Assembly: GCA_963816555.1 (NCBI GenBank)
Contig: CAWFLD010000007.1
Coordinates: forward strand, 124,001 to 188,000
Origin: Lutibaculum sp963816555
GTDB lineage: Bacteria; Pseudomonadota; Alphaproteobacteria; Rhizobiales; Tepidamorphaceae
Direction of reading: 5' to 3'
DNA: 64,000 nt
This document shows positions 17,588-27,483 of this stretch, piece by piece. Below the pieces are notes generated by a model that saw only the letters and a program-made list of their open reading frames with translations, searched no databases and had not been told where the DNA came from. Position 1 is the stretch's first letter; each line of letters begins with the position of its first letter. The position numbers were made by a program, and so were the translations under genes.

Positions 17588-18349
17588 GGCTCGTCGCCCC
17601 CCAGATAGGCCTCGATCACCTTCGGGTTCTGCCGGATCTCGGCCGGCGAGCCCTCGGCCAGGAGCCGGCCGAAGCTCATCACGGTGATGCGGTCGCACAG
17701 GCCCATGATCGCCTGCATGTCGTGCTCGACGAGCAGGATCGTCACGCCGGACTCCCTGAGCTTCAGCATCAGGTCCATCATCCGCCGCGTCTCCTCGCCG
17801 TTCATGCCGGTGAACGGCTCGTCGAGCAGCACGACGCGCGGCTTCGCGGCGGTGGCGATCGCCATGCCGAGCGCCCGCTGGTGGCCATGCGGCAGGTCGC
17901 GGGCCGGCTCGTCGGCGAGGTGCTGCAGGCCGAAGAACGCAAGCGATTCCTCCGCCCGCCGGCGCGCCGCCCGCGCGGTCCTCGGCGTCGCGCCCGAGGA
18001 TCGCCGCGAGAAGGCTCGGCGGATAGACCATGTGCGTGCCGACCAGCACGTTCTCGATGACGCTGAGCTCGTTGAACAGCGTCGAGTGCTGGAAGGTGCG
18101 CACCACGCCGCGCCGCGCCACCTCGTGCATGGCGAGGCCCGAGATCGGCGCGCCGTCGAAGACGATGCGGCCGCTCGTCGGCGTGTAGAAGCCGGAGATC
18201 ATGTTGAAGGTCGTCGTCTTGCCGGCGCCGTTCGGGCCGATCAGCCCGTGGATGGCGCCCTCGGCGACCTCGAAGCGCAGGTCGTCGACGGCGGTCAGGC
18301 CGCCGAAGCGCATCGTCAGGTCCTCGACCGCGATGATGGTGCCGCTCAT
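17577..18349 (-). CDS. livG: Branched-chain-amino-acid-type ABC transporter ATPase (LivG-like; two frame breaks)
   Basis: A repaired product of about 256 residues: Walker A GPNGAGKTT, LivG insert GVVRTFQHSTLFNELSVIEN, Walker B VVLLDEPFTGMNGEE, and switch LLVEHDMQAIMGLCDRI. The frame is lost twice by single extra bases: within about 17960-18000 (after AAILGRDA) and in or next to the six-C run at 17597-17602. With both corrected the protein ends EAYLG-x-TSHAA and stops with TGA 17577-17579, overlapping livF as expected. The ABC signature region falls close to the first break. Its start overlaps the livM stop (GCATGA). Confidence 0.8.
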
Positions 18350-19354
18350 GCCTGCTTCTCCCGCTTCACCGGCGCAGGGCGCCGCATCGTCATCGTCTTC
18401 CAGCGCGCGGCGGCGCCCTGCACGAGGCTCTCCAGCCCGTTCGGCAGGAACAGCACGGACAGGATGAGGATGAAGCCGTAGATCAGCGGCCGGGCCTGCT
18501 CGAAGCCCATTTCGCGCAGCACGATCTCGTTGATGATCGGTGAGCACGACCACGCCGAGGATCGGCCCGTAGAAGGTCGCGGTGCCGCCGACGATCGCCC
18601 AGGTGAGGACGAAGACCATCTGCTCGACCTCGAAGCTGCCGGGATTGATCGTGCCGATATAGTGGGCGAGCAGCGCGCCGGAGAGGCCGGCGAAGCCCGA
18701 GGCGATGACGAAGGCGAGCGTGCGGTAGGCGCGCACGTTGACGCCGGAGGCCTCGGCCAGCTTGTCCTGCCAGTGCACGGCGTGGAAGGTGAGGCCCATC
18801 GGCGAGCGCTCGACCCGCCACATCAGCCACAGGCAGACGGCGACCACGAGCAGCGCGAAATAGTAGTAGCTGACGGGCTGGAAGAAATCGACGTGCAGCG
18901 GGCCGAGGTCGATGTTGGGCAGCGGGTCGATGCGCTTCAGCCCCTTCGGGCCGCCGAACGGCACGCGGAAGCGCTTCCACAGGAGGCGGATGATCTCGCC
19001 GGCCGCGAACGAGCCGATCAGGAAGTAGAAGCCCTTCATGCGGAACAGCGGGAAGCTGAGGATGTAGGCGACCGCCGCCGCCGTCAGCGCGCCGAACACC
19101 ATGCAGAGCGGCACGAAGAGCCCGGTATATTTGGTGATCAGCGCCGAGGCGTAGGCGCCCACGCCCATGATCACGGCGTGGCCGAGCGACCACTCGCCGG
19201 TCAGCGTCAGCAGCCGGTAGGAGGTGACGAGCAGCACGTTGATCGTCAGGAAGACCAGGATCTCCTGCTGCGAGAAGCTGAGACCGTGCGGGAGAAGGAC
19301 CAGGATGACCGCCAGCGCAAGCCATCCGAGGGTCCGCGTGGTCGCCTTAAGCAC
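18346..19354 (-). CDS. livM: Branched-chain-amino-acid-type ABC transporter permease (LivM-like; one frame break)
   Basis: A permease of about 335 residues with multiple hydrophobic helices and the LivM motif LTGEWSLGHAVIMGVGAYASA. It starts with GTG at 19354, overlapping the livH stop. One extra base near 18538 (ACC-G-ATCATCAACGAG instead of ACCATCATCAACGAG) shifts the last 60 codons. With it removed the protein continues IINEIVLREMGFEQARPLIY and ends EKQA, TGA overlapping livG. It probably forms half of the inner-membrane channel. Confidence 0.82.
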
Positions 19355-20216
19355 GCTCGGCGGCTCCGAACAGGCCGTGCGGCTTGACGATCAGCACCAG
19401 CAGCATCAGCGACAGCCCCACGATGTCGGCGATCACCCCGTCGTAGATCGTGGTGACGATGGTGTTGACGAAGGCATAGACCACCGCGGCGATCACCGCG
19501 CCCTCGAGCGATGCCGACGCCGCCGACGATGATGACGATGAACGCCGTCACGATCACCGAGTGGCCCATCAGCGGATTGACCGAGACGAGCGGCGCGGTG
19601 AGCGCGCCGGCGACGCCCGCCAGCCCCGCGCCGATGAACATGGCGATGCGCGCGGTCTGGTTGATCGAGATGCCCTGGAGGGAGGCGGCCTCGGGGTCCT
19701 GGGCGCTCGCCCGCAGCGCCCATCCGAAGCGCGTCTTCTTGAGGAACAGCCACAGCGCGGCCAGGAGCACGATCGCGGCGATCACGACGTAGAGCCGGGA
19801 CAGCGGGAAGCGGACGCGCTCGGAGAAGACGATCACGTCCTGCGTGACCGGCGGGATGTGCTCCATGCGGACGCCGAAGATCATCGTCGCCAGCGCCTGC
19901 AGGATGAGCAGGAAGCCGATCGAGGCGACGAGCCCGCCGAGCGGGTTGTCCCGCAGCGGCCGGAACAGCGCCCGCTCCATCAGCAGGCCGACGCAGCCGA
20001 CGAAGACGAGGCCGATCGCGACCGTCAGGAAGAAGGGGAGTTGTGGTCGGCGTAGCAGGCGACGACCACGTAGGCGCCGACCATGAAGAGCTCGCCGTGA
20101 GCGAAGTTGATGACGCCCATGACGCCGAAGATCAGGACGAGCCCGACCGCCACGAGGGCGATGTAGCTCGCCGCATAGGTGGCGTTGAGCGCCGTCTGCG
20201 CGAAGAGATCCAGCAT
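19347..20216 (-). CDS. livH: Branched-chain-amino-acid-type ABC transporter permease (LivH-like; two frame breaks)
   Basis: A permease of about 289 residues after repair, starting MLDLFAQTALNATYAASYIA with LivH hallmarks GLVLIFGVMGVINFAHGELF and LGGLVASIGFLLILQALA. Frame is lost by a missing base near 20039-20043 (AACTCCCC for an expected AACCTCCCC, giving ADHNLPFFLTVAIG) and an extra base near 19505-19512. The end VKPHGLFGAAERA overlaps the livM GTG. It pairs with LivM as the membrane channel. Confidence 0.8.
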
Positions 20217-20254
20217 TCGGAATAGGCCTGTGTTTCCGCCGGGGCCCCGGGTGG

Positions 20255-20280
20255 GTCCCCGCCCTTCTCCGGGCGGGGAC
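20255..20280 (-). promoter_or_regulatory. Intercistronic hairpin between substrate-binding protein and permease genes
   Basis: A perfect 10-bp stem (20255-20264 / 20271-20280) with a 6-base loop, 44 bases past the stop of the binding-protein gene. Such hairpins commonly stabilise the binding-protein part of ABC operon mRNA so that it is made in excess over the permease. Confidence 0.55.
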
Positions 20281-20323
20281 GGCCGGGACGGATGCGAGGA
20301 AGGCTGTCTTGCGGAGCGAGGCT

Positions 20324-21631
20324 CTAGCCGCGCTGGTAGTACATCTGGCCGAGGGCCTCCATGTGCTTCACGAGCAGGTCGCCGTGCTTGTCGTACCACT
20401 CGGGGATGTTGCCGAAGGTCTTGATGACGGCCTTGCCGTTCTCGATCGCCACCACCGGCCAGTTGCCGACCAGCGCGTTGTCGATGCCGAACAGGTCCTT
20501 GCCCCACCAGTTCGCCTCGCCGAAGGCGTGCATGCCCTTGCCGTCGTCCTTCATGGCGGTCAGCACGTCGTCCGGCTCGACCGACCCGGCCTTCTGCGCG
20601 GCGGCGAGCCACAGGTCCATGATCGAGGCGTACTCCCAGCTCACGGCGCCCCACTGGCCGGGGAAGCGCTTGGCGAACTCGGCGTAGAACTCGTTCGGCC
20701 GCTTGAAGTTGATGTTGTCGGCGTTGAGCGCGGGGTCGTCGAAGTCCGGGAACTGGAAGACGAAGCCTTCCATGAACTCCTTCGACGTCTTCTCGATGAT
20801 CTTGTCGTAGAAGTCCGCCGTGCAGGAGATGATCTGGCCCTTGAAGCCCTGCTGGAACAGCTGCTCGCAGATCGGGTGGACGTAGTCGGCGTAGCAGGTG
20901 TCGAGGCAGACGATCTGCGGCTGCTGCGCCAGGAGCTTGGTGACGACCGGCGCGAAGTCGGTGGTCGCGGGGTCGAACAGCAGCGGCTCGTCGAGCATGT
21001 CGATGCCGGCGGCCTCGAAGGCTGCGAGGTAGGTCGCGACCGACGGCAGGCCGAGCGCGTCGTCCTGGGCGCAGATCACCGCCGTCTTGAGGTCCGGCTT
21101 GTTCTCCGCCAGCCACTGCACGCCGGTGACGTTGTAGATCGGGTGCACCTCGGCGGGCGCGATCAGCGTCGGCGTGTCGGGCGACAGGTCGGAGGGCAGC
21201 AGCGTCGATACGAGCATCCCCGTGCGGTCGGCCACCGGCTGCACGGCCGGCCAGGTGTCGCCGCCCAGCATCATGATGAACTTGACGTCGTCCTCGAGGA
21301 TCAGCTGCGTCGCGCCGGCGCGCGCCTTGGTCGGGTCGTACTCGTTGTCGTAGGACACGAACTCGATCGTGTACTTGTCGCCGCCGATGTCGACGCCGCC
21401 ATCGGCGTTCGTCCACTCGGCCCAGATGCTGCACCCGTCGAGGCCGGGCTTGCCCCAGGCGGCGACGGCGCCGGTCAGCGGCGCGAGGAAGCCAATCTTG
21501 ACGACCTTGTCGGTCGCGGCCGCGGCGCGGGTGGGAAAGCGGGTGCTGGCGGCAGCGGCAGCCGCGACGGACGCGGACGACTGCAGAAAGCGGCGGCGGT
21601 TGATCCTGCCGCTGAGCAAGTTCCTGAACAC
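20324..21631 (-). CDS. Tat-exported substrate-binding protein of the ABC transporter (HAAT/type I periplasmic-binding fold)
   Basis: A 435-residue binding protein starting at GTG 21631, chosen because AGGAG lies 6 bases upstream. It has a twin-arginine signal (INRRRFLQSSASVAAAAAAS) ending near TRAAAATDK. The mature part shows the type I binding-protein pattern KIGFLAPLTGAVAAWGKPGL, YDNEYDPTKARAGATQLI, LGLPSVATYLAAFEAAGID. It should catch the substrate in the periplasm for LivHMGF. It is related to the protein encoded at 24173-25483. Being divergent from tmm points to TMA, TMAO or a similar compound as ligand; this is inference. Confidence 0.87.
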   Translation of the reverse strand: MFRNLLSGRINRRRFLQSSASVAAAAAASTRFPTRAAAATDKVVKIGFLAPLTGAVAAWGKPGLDGCSIWAEWTNADGGVDIGGDKYTIEFVSYDNEYDPTKARAGATQLILEDDVKFIMMLGGDTWPAVQPVADRTGMLVSTLLPSDLSPDTPTLIAPAEVHPIYNVTGVQWLAENKPDLKTAVICAQDDALGLPSVATYLAAFEAAGIDMLDEPLLFDPATTDFAPVVTKLLAQQPQIVCLDTCYADYVHPICEQLFQQGFKGQIISCTADFYDKIIEKTSKEFMEGFVFQFPDFDDPALNADNINFKRPNEFYAEFAKRFPGQWGAVSWEYASIMDLWLAAAQKAGSVEPDDVLTAMKDDGKGMHAFGEANWWGKDLFGIDNALVGNWPVVAIENGKAVIKTFGNIPEWYDKHGDLLVKHMEALGQMYYQRG

Positions 21632-21691
21632 GACGACTCCTCCATTCTGATCGGTTGCCGGTGGATTCGGCCGTTCCCCTGTTATCTCGAT

Positions 21692-21878
21692 AGAACCAAT
21701 TCCACCCGCTCTGCGACCAATCGCCGGACCACGCACGGACCGGCGTCAGTCACGGAACGATAACAAGCCGCGGGGTCATGTCGACAAGAAATCTCCACAG
21801 GAACCAAATTTTCTTCTTGGGAAGCCGCAAGATCGTTTGCTAGGCTAATTGTGGTGTGAACTGGAGAGAATTGGTCCT
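21692..21878. promoter_or_regulatory. Divergent control region between the transporter operon and tmm
   Basis: The 308-base gap between the binding-protein gene and tmm has two copies of GAATTGGT-(T/C)-CT: one on the minus strand at 21692-21702 and one on the plus strand at 21868-21878, each facing one gene. Between them lie AAGAAATCT (21786-21794) and AAATTTTCTTCTT (21806-21818), related to the AAGAA/TTCTT elements of dmmA, mgsA and tdm. TTGGGA (21817-21822) and TAGGCT (21841-21846) could be a weak tmm promoter. Confidence 0.4.
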
Positions 21879-21939
21879 GATTGGATTTTTCTCTTCGTGA
21901 CAGGGCCATGGCGATGGCCGTCAGGGCAGGGAGACCATC

Positions 21940-23304
21940 ATGAAGAAGCGAGTTGCCGTCATCGGAGCCGGCCCGTCCGGCCTGGCCCAGCTGCGTGCGT
22001 TCCAGTCGGCCGCGGCGAAGGGGGCCGAGATTCCCGAGATCGTCTGCTTCGAGAAGCAGGACGACTGGGGCGGCCTGTGGAACTACACCTGGCGGACCGG
22101 CCTCGACCAGTACGGCGAGCCGGTGCACGGCTCGATGTACCGCTACCTCTGGTCGAACGGCCCCAAGGAGTGCCTCGAGTTCGCCGACTACACGTTCGAG
22201 GAGCATTTCGGGAAGCCGATCGCCTCCTACCCGCCGCGCGCGGTGCTGTGGGACTACATCAAGGGCCGCGTCGAGAAGGCGAAGGTGCGCGACTGGATCC
22301 GCTTCAGCACGGCGGTCCGCGACGTCAGCTATTCCGAGGAGACCGGCAAGTTCACCGTGCGCTCGCACGACCTCGTCAACGACCACATGACGGACGAGGA
22401 GTTCGACTACGTGGTGGTCGCGTCGGGCCACTTCTCGACGCCGAACGTGCCGTCCTTCCCGGGCTTCGCGAACTTCAACGGCCGCATCCTGCACGCGCAC
22501 GACTTCCGCGACGCGCTCGAGTTCAAGGACAAGGACATCCTGATCGTCGGCCGCTCCTACTCGGCCGAGGACATCGGCTCGCAGTGCTGGAAATACGGCG
22601 CGCGCTCGGTCACCACGACCTATCGCAGCCGGCCGATGGGCTTCCACTGGCCCGACAACTGGGAGGAGAAGCCCCTCCTGCAGCGCGTCGAGAACAAGAC
22701 CGCCCACTTCAAGGACGGCACGAGCCGCGAGATCGACGCGATCATCCTGTGCACCGGCTACCGGCACCACTTCCCGTTCCTGCCGGACGACCTGCGGCTG
22801 GTGACGGAAAACCGCCTCTGGCCGCTCGGCCTCTACAAGGGCGTGGTGTGGGAGCGGAACCCGAAGCTCTTCTACATCGGCATGCAGGACCAGTTCTACA
22901 CGTTCAACATGTTCGACGCGCAGGCCTGGTTCGCGCGCGACGTCATCCTCGGCCGCATCGAGCTGCCGTCGAAGGCGGAGATGGAGGCCGACAGCGCCGC
23001 CTGGCGGGCCCGCGAGGAGCAGCTCGAGACCGACGAGGATTCGATCTGGTTCCAGGGCGACAACGTGAAGGAGCTGATCTCCCTCACCGACTATCCCGAG
23101 TTCGACGTCGAGGGCGTGAACAAGACCTTCATGGAGTGGGAGCACCACAAGCATGAGGACATCATGGGCTTCCGCAACCACTCCTACCGGTCGCTCATGA
23201 CGGGGACGATGTCGCCGGCCCACCACACGCCGTGGGTCGAGGCGCTCGACAACTCCCTCGAGAGCTACCTGCAGACCGAGCCGCAGAAGTCGGCGGTCGC
23301 CTGA
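21940..23304 (+). CDS. tmm: Trimethylamine monooxygenase
   Basis: A 454-residue flavin-containing monooxygenase that oxidises trimethylamine to TMAO with NADPH and O2 in the cytoplasm. FAD motif GAGPSG at residues 9-14, WGGLWNYTWRTGLDQYGEPV, the FMO-type ILHAHDFRDALEF, NADPH motif GRSYSAEDIG near residue 204, and CTGYRHHFPFLPDDL. Length and these motifs match bacterial Tmm closely rather than general FMOs. It stands alone on the plus strand with its own promoter region and a following hairpin. Its product feeds Tdm. Confidence 0.93.
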   Translation: MKKRVAVIGAGPSGLAQLRAFQSAAAKGAEIPEIVCFEKQDDWGGLWNYTWRTGLDQYGEPVHGSMYRYLWSNGPKECLEFADYTFEEHFGKPIASYPPRAVLWDYIKGRVEKAKVRDWIRFSTAVRDVSYSEETGKFTVRSHDLVNDHMTDEEFDYVVVASGHFSTPNVPSFPGFANFNGRILHAHDFRDALEFKDKDILIVGRSYSAEDIGSQCWKYGARSVTTTYRSRPMGFHWPDNWEEKPLLQRVENKTAHFKDGTSREIDAIILCTGYRHHFPFLPDDLRLVTENRLWPLGLYKGVVWERNPKLFYIGMQDQFYTFNMFDAQAWFARDVILGRIELPSKAEMEADSAAWRAREEQLETDEDSIWFQGDNVKELISLTDYPEFDVEGVNKTFMEWEHHKHEDIMGFRNHSYRSLMTGTMSPAHHTPWVEALDNSLESYLQTEPQKSAVA

Positions 23305-23350
23305 GCCACCGGGCGGGCGCAGCGGCGTCCGCCCTTCGACAATCGACGCG

Positions 23351-23381
23351 GCGGCCGTGTCCCGTACGGACGCGGCCGCTT
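23351..23381 (+). terminator. Hairpin after tmm
   Basis: A 12-bp stem with one G-T pair (23351-23362 / 23368-23379) and a 5-base loop, followed by TT, lies 46 bases after the tmm stop and before the GntR gene. Confidence 0.5.
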
Positions 23382-23444
23382 GCGTGAGGAAGGGGTCGGG
23401 TGAGATATGTCGACCCTCTCCGCAAGACGAGCAGCTGGAAGACC

Positions 23445-24197
23445 ATGAACCTGCAGGCAAGTCCGCCCTGGACGTCGGAAGAGCGCATGGACGCGCCGAT
23501 GACGGCGGCGGCGCGCGGCCTGGCGGACCTGCTGTTCCAGGAGATCATCGCCGGCCGCTTCGTCTCCGGCACGCGGCTGCCGGCGGAGCGGGCGCTGGCG
23601 GCGCAGCACGGCGTCTCGCGCGCGACGGTGCGGCAGGCGCTGCAGCTTCTGGAGCGCCACGGCATCATCGCCCGCCGCGCCGGCAGCGGATCGGTCGTGC
23701 GCTACCGCCCGCCGCCGGCCGGGAGCGAGCCCGGCGGCGCCGGCCTCGCCGAGTTCGCGGAGCTGTCGCAGATCACGAGCCCGCTGGAGCTCGCCGTCGT
23801 GCGCTCCATCATCGAGCCGGAGATCGCCCGCCTCGCCGTGCTCAACATGACCGGCCGCGACATCGAGGCGATGAAGGAGATCGAGGGCCGGCTCGCCGGG
23901 GTCGCCGTCGACGGCGAGAAGTTCTCCGAGATCGAGGACGAGCTGCACCTGCACATCGCCAAGGGCGCGCGCAACCCGCTGCTGCTCGCCTTCTACCGGC
24001 TGATCCACCAGGTCAACCGCACCGCGGAATGGTCGATACGGCGGCGCCGCAAGCTGTCGCCCGGCCGCATCCGCGACTACCAGCTGCACGACCGCTCGAT
24101 CTGCGCGGCCATCGAGAACCGCGAGGTCGAGGCCGCCGTCGAGCACATGAAGCTCGCCCTCGGCGATTTCCATCAGGAGCTGGTGGGCGGCTTCTGA
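23445..24197 (+). CDS. GntR-family (FadR-type) transcriptional regulator
   Basis: A 250-residue regulator. The winged helix lies at residues about 25-85 (LFQEIIAGRFVSGTRLPAER, HGVSRATVRQALQLLERHGI, ARRAGSGSVVRY). The all-helical FCD domain follows, with likely metal/ligand residues in ELHLHIAKGARNP and HDRSICAAIENREVEAAVEHM. ATG 23445 has GGAAG nearby; ATG 23487 (GGAAGAG upstream) is equally possible. It is downstream of tmm and convergent with a binding-protein gene whose end it overlaps by 25 bases. It probably senses a carboxylate or amine metabolite; targets unknown. Confidence 0.85.
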   Translation: MNLQASPPWTSEERMDAPMTAAARGLADLLFQEIIAGRFVSGTRLPAERALAAQHGVSRATVRQALQLLERHGIIARRAGSGSVVRYRPPPAGSEPGGAGLAEFAELSQITSPLELAVVRSIIEPEIARLAVLNMTGRDIEAMKEIEGRLAGVAVDGEKFSEIEDELHLHIAKGARNPLLLAFYRLIHQVNRTAEWSIRRRRKLSPGRIRDYQLHDRSICAAIENREVEAAVEHMKLALGDFHQELVGGF

Positions 24198-25483
24198 CGG
24201 CTCGGCGTCCCGGTGCCGGCCATCAGCCTCTCGTAGCGCTGGTCCCACATCTGGCCGTAGGCGCGCATGCTGGAGAGCAGCACGTCGCCGTGCCGGTCCC
24301 ACCAGTCGAGGATCGAGCCGAACTCGACGATCCGCGCCTTGCCGTCCTCGATCCGCACGACCGGCCAGTAGCCGACGAGCGCATGGTCGATGCCGAACAG
24401 CTCGCGCCCCCACCACCGCGCCTCGCCGAACACGTTGCGCCCGATGCCGCCCGTGCGCAGCGCGCCGAGCACGGTCGCGGTGTCCGTCGTCTGCGCCCTC
24501 TCGACCGCGTGGCGCCACATGTCGAGCATCGAGAAATACTCCCACGGCACCGCGCTCCACTCGCCGGGATAGCGCCGGTTGAACTCCTGGAAGAACTTCT
24601 CGGGCCGGACGAAATTGACGCTCGGCCCCTGCAGCTCCGGGTCGTCGAAATCGGGGAAGTGGAAGAGGAAGCCCTCCATGAACTCCTTGCCCGTGCGGGC
24701 GACGAGGGCGGGATAGTTGTCGCAGGTGCAGGACAGGAGCTGGCCGGTGAAGCCGCGCCGGTGCGCCGCCTCGGTCAGCGCGTGCACGAAGGGCTCGTAG
24801 GCGGTGTCCCAGCACAGGATGTCGGGATCGTTCTCGAGCAGCACGTCGAGCATCGAGTCGACGTCCTGCAGCGTGCCGGGAAACAGGATCTCCTTGACGA
24901 TGTCGATGCCGGCGACCTCGAAGGCGGCGCGGTAGGTCGCGACCGAGGGCAGGCCGAGCGCGTCCTTCTGGGCGCAGATCGCGGCGCGCTTCAGCTCCGG
25001 CCGGTTGCGGGCGATCCAGTCGACGCCGGTCACGAGGTAGATCGGGTGCACCTCGCAAGGGGCGATCAGGTAGGGAATGTCGGGCGACAGGTCGCTCGGC
25101 AGGAGGGTCGCCGCCAGCGTCCTGGTGTTCGTGAGGTACTGCGCGATCGCCGGCACGGTGTCGCCGCCGAGCATGAGGAGGAGCTTCACCTCCTCCTCCT
25201 GCACGAGGTGGCGCGCGCCGCGCAGCGCCCGGGAGGGGTCGTAGCGGTCGTCGAACGCCTTGATCTCGACGGTGTAGCGCCGCGAGCCGAGCCGCAGCCC
25301 GCCCGCGAGGTTGCACCACTCCGCCCACATCAGGCAGGCGTGCAGGCCCGGCAGCCCCCACGAGGCGGCGTCGCCCGTGAAGGGCGCGAGCACCCCGACC
25401 TTCAGCGTCTCGCGGCTGCGCAGGCCGAGCTTCGGCATCGCCGCGGACAGCGCCAGGTCGGCACCGAAGCGGTATCTCACCAT
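24173..25483 (-). CDS. Second type I periplasmic-binding-fold protein, no visible signal peptide
   Basis: A 436-residue paralogue of the transporter's binding protein at 20324-21631, colinear over the whole core (LKVGVLAPFTGDAASWGLPG, LMLGGDTVPAIAQYL, EVHPIYLVTGVDWIARNRPE, FGEARWWGRELFGIDHALVG). The ATG at 25483 leaves only about 30 charged residues before the core, with neither a Sec nor a Tat signal. The longer frame upstream looks non-coding, and no good ribosome binding site is present. It could be a cytoplasmic ligand sensor (as AmiC is), or the true N-terminus may have been lost. It overlaps the end of the convergent GntR gene. Confidence 0.75.
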   Translation of the reverse strand: MVRYRFGADLALSAAMPKLGLRSRETLKVGVLAPFTGDAASWGLPGLHACLMWAEWCNLAGGLRLGSRRYTVEIKAFDDRYDPSRALRGARHLVQEEEVKLLLMLGGDTVPAIAQYLTNTRTLAATLLPSDLSPDIPYLIAPCEVHPIYLVTGVDWIARNRPELKRAAICAQKDALGLPSVATYRAAFEVAGIDIVKEILFPGTLQDVDSMLDVLLENDPDILCWDTAYEPFVHALTEAAHRRGFTGQLLSCTCDNYPALVARTGKEFMEGFLFHFPDFDDPELQGPSVNFVRPEKFFQEFNRRYPGEWSAVPWEYFSMLDMWRHAVERAQTTDTATVLGALRTGGIGRNVFGEARWWGRELFGIDHALVGYWPVVRIEDGKARIVEFGSILDWWDRHGDVLLSSMRAYGQMWDQRYERLMAGTGTPSRQKPPTSS

Positions 25484-25858
25484 GTGGGCAGCCCGCGGCA
25501 GCGCGCGGGCCTCGCACCGGCGCGGCGGCCGGCGTCGCCTGCGCGGCGGATGCGCTCGGTGCGGGGCTCCATGTCTGCGTTCGTCTCCATGATCGCGGGC
25601 GGGCCGCGGCGCAGTTCGCCGGGGCAGCGGCGCCGGGCCGCCGGACACGTCCGGGCGCTGCAGGCGGGGCGCGAGCCGCGTCGATGCCGCCACGTCCGCC
25701 TGCCGGTCCGGCAGTCTCGCGGCATCGTTCGATCGCTACTGGCAGGTTTGCGGGCCGGCCGTCAAGCGCGACGCGGCGGAGGCCCGAAAGCCCCCGCCGC
25801 GCCGGGAAACGGTATGGCGGCCGCCGCCGGCCGCCGGGCGCTGGTCCGCCCCCGCGGG

Positions 25859-27483
25859 CTACAGCGTGAAGATCATGTTCGCGACGAACACGACGGCCGC
25901 GCCCGCGGCCAGCGTCAGGTAGGGCAGGATGCCCGCCTTGCGCACGTTGATGTCGCGGGCCGAGACGTGCAGGTCCTCGAGCATCGCGACGGGGAACCGC
26001 CCCTTGTCGATGAGGTAGTGGCGGACGAGGAAGACCGGGATGATCATCGCGGCGGCGATGATGCCGGACATCAGCGTGCCCTCGCCCCAGACATTCGCGC
26101 CGGCGCCGAGCAGGGTGGCGTTGACGAAGCTCAGCGCCACGCCGACCACCATCAGCGGCGTCGGGCAGCGCCACGGCCGCTTCACCTGCGCGTTGTCGAT
26201 GCGGTGGATCCAGCCGGCGTTGAGGTTGAGGAAGTTGAAGATCAGGTAGCAGCAGTTCGAGACCGCCAGCACGAACAGGTAGTCCGACATCATGAGGAGG
26301 ATCAGGTTGAAGCACAGATCCGTCCACATCGCCGAGGTCGGCGCGCCGTGCTCGTTGACGCGGCCGAGATAGCGCGGCAGCCAGCCGTCGACCGAGCCCT
26401 GGTAGAGCGTGCGCGAGGACCCCGCCATCGAGGTCATGACGGCGAGCATGAGCGCCAGCAGCAGCATCACGACCATCAGCCCGTAGACGAAGCCGCCGCC
26501 GCCGACCATGCCGGCCATGGCGCCCGCCACCGCCGAGCCGTCGACGATGCCGGGCTCCAGCATGCCCTGGACGCCGAGCACGCCCTGGAAGGACAGCGGG
26601 ACGAGCGTGTAGACGACGATGCAGAGCAGCGCCCGCCGCGAGGATCGCCCGCCAGGTGTCGGTCGCCGGGTTGCGGAACTCGCTCGTGTAGCAGATCGCC
26701 GTCTCGAAGGCGTAGGCCGACCACGCCGCGATGAACAGGCCGCCGAGGAACAGGGTCCAGCCGGCGATGTCCCACTGCCCCGCCGTCACGGCGCCGGTGC
26801 TGTCGAAGGCGAGCGGCTGCAGCGGCAGCAGGTTCTCCATCAGCACGTCGCCGCTCAGGAGCGGCACGATGCCGACGATGAGCAGCGGCACGATGACCGC
26901 GAGCCCCATGATCGTCTGGATCTTGGCGGCGCGCGAGATGCCGTGGTGCTGGGCCGCGAAGACGCCGAGCAGCAGCCCCGCGCCGATCAGGAACGTCGCG
27001 TTGATGCGCAGCGACAGCCCCTCCTTCAGCATCGACAGGTCGGCGAGCTGGATCTCCCAGGTGCGCACGGCGGAGGTCGGGTCGAAGAACACGTTGAGGA
27101 TGTAGCCGGCCGCGAGCCCCGCGCCGATCGCGAGCACCGGCGTCCAGGCGAGCCAGTTGCACCACACCGACAGCGGCGCGATCATCCGGCTGTAGCGCAC
27201 CCAGGCCGCCGCGCCGTAGACCGAGGCGCCGCCCGACTTGCTGGGGAAGCAGGCCCGCGATCTCGGCATAGATGAACGCCTGGATGAAGCCGAACGAGAC
27301 GGAGAGGATCCAGACGACCCACGAGGGGTTGCCGACCGTCGCGGCGATGCCGCCGATCGAGAACAGGACCAGCGCCGGCACGCCGCTGGCGATCCAGAAC
27401 GCGTCCTTCCATCCAATTGTGCGGTGGAGCTCGCCCACCCCGGCCGCAGCGCTGCCGACGCCGCTCTCGGTAGTCACCGTCAT
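25859..27483 (-). CDS. APC-superfamily amino acid/amine permease (two frame breaks)
   Basis: A permease of about 540 residues when repaired, start MTVTTESGVGSAAAGVGELH, with about 12 membrane helices and the APC landmarks FIYAEIAGL, SGGASVYGAAAWVRY and YQGSVDGWLPRYLGRVNEHG. Two single extra bases break it: within 27243-27249 (after AEIAGL) and within 26626-26640 (after DTWRAILAA). Substrate unknown; the neighbourhood suggests an amine, amino acid or N-methylated derivative. It is transcribed away from DedA, with TATAGT as a possible -10 near 27573. The 375 bases between this gene and the second binding-protein gene hold no gene. Confidence 0.8.

Noticed and set aside
25484..25693. 70-codon N-terminal extension of the second binding protein
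   Set aside because: Arg/Pro-rich, no signal peptide character and no ribosome binding site; looks non-coding, so ATG 25483 was used.
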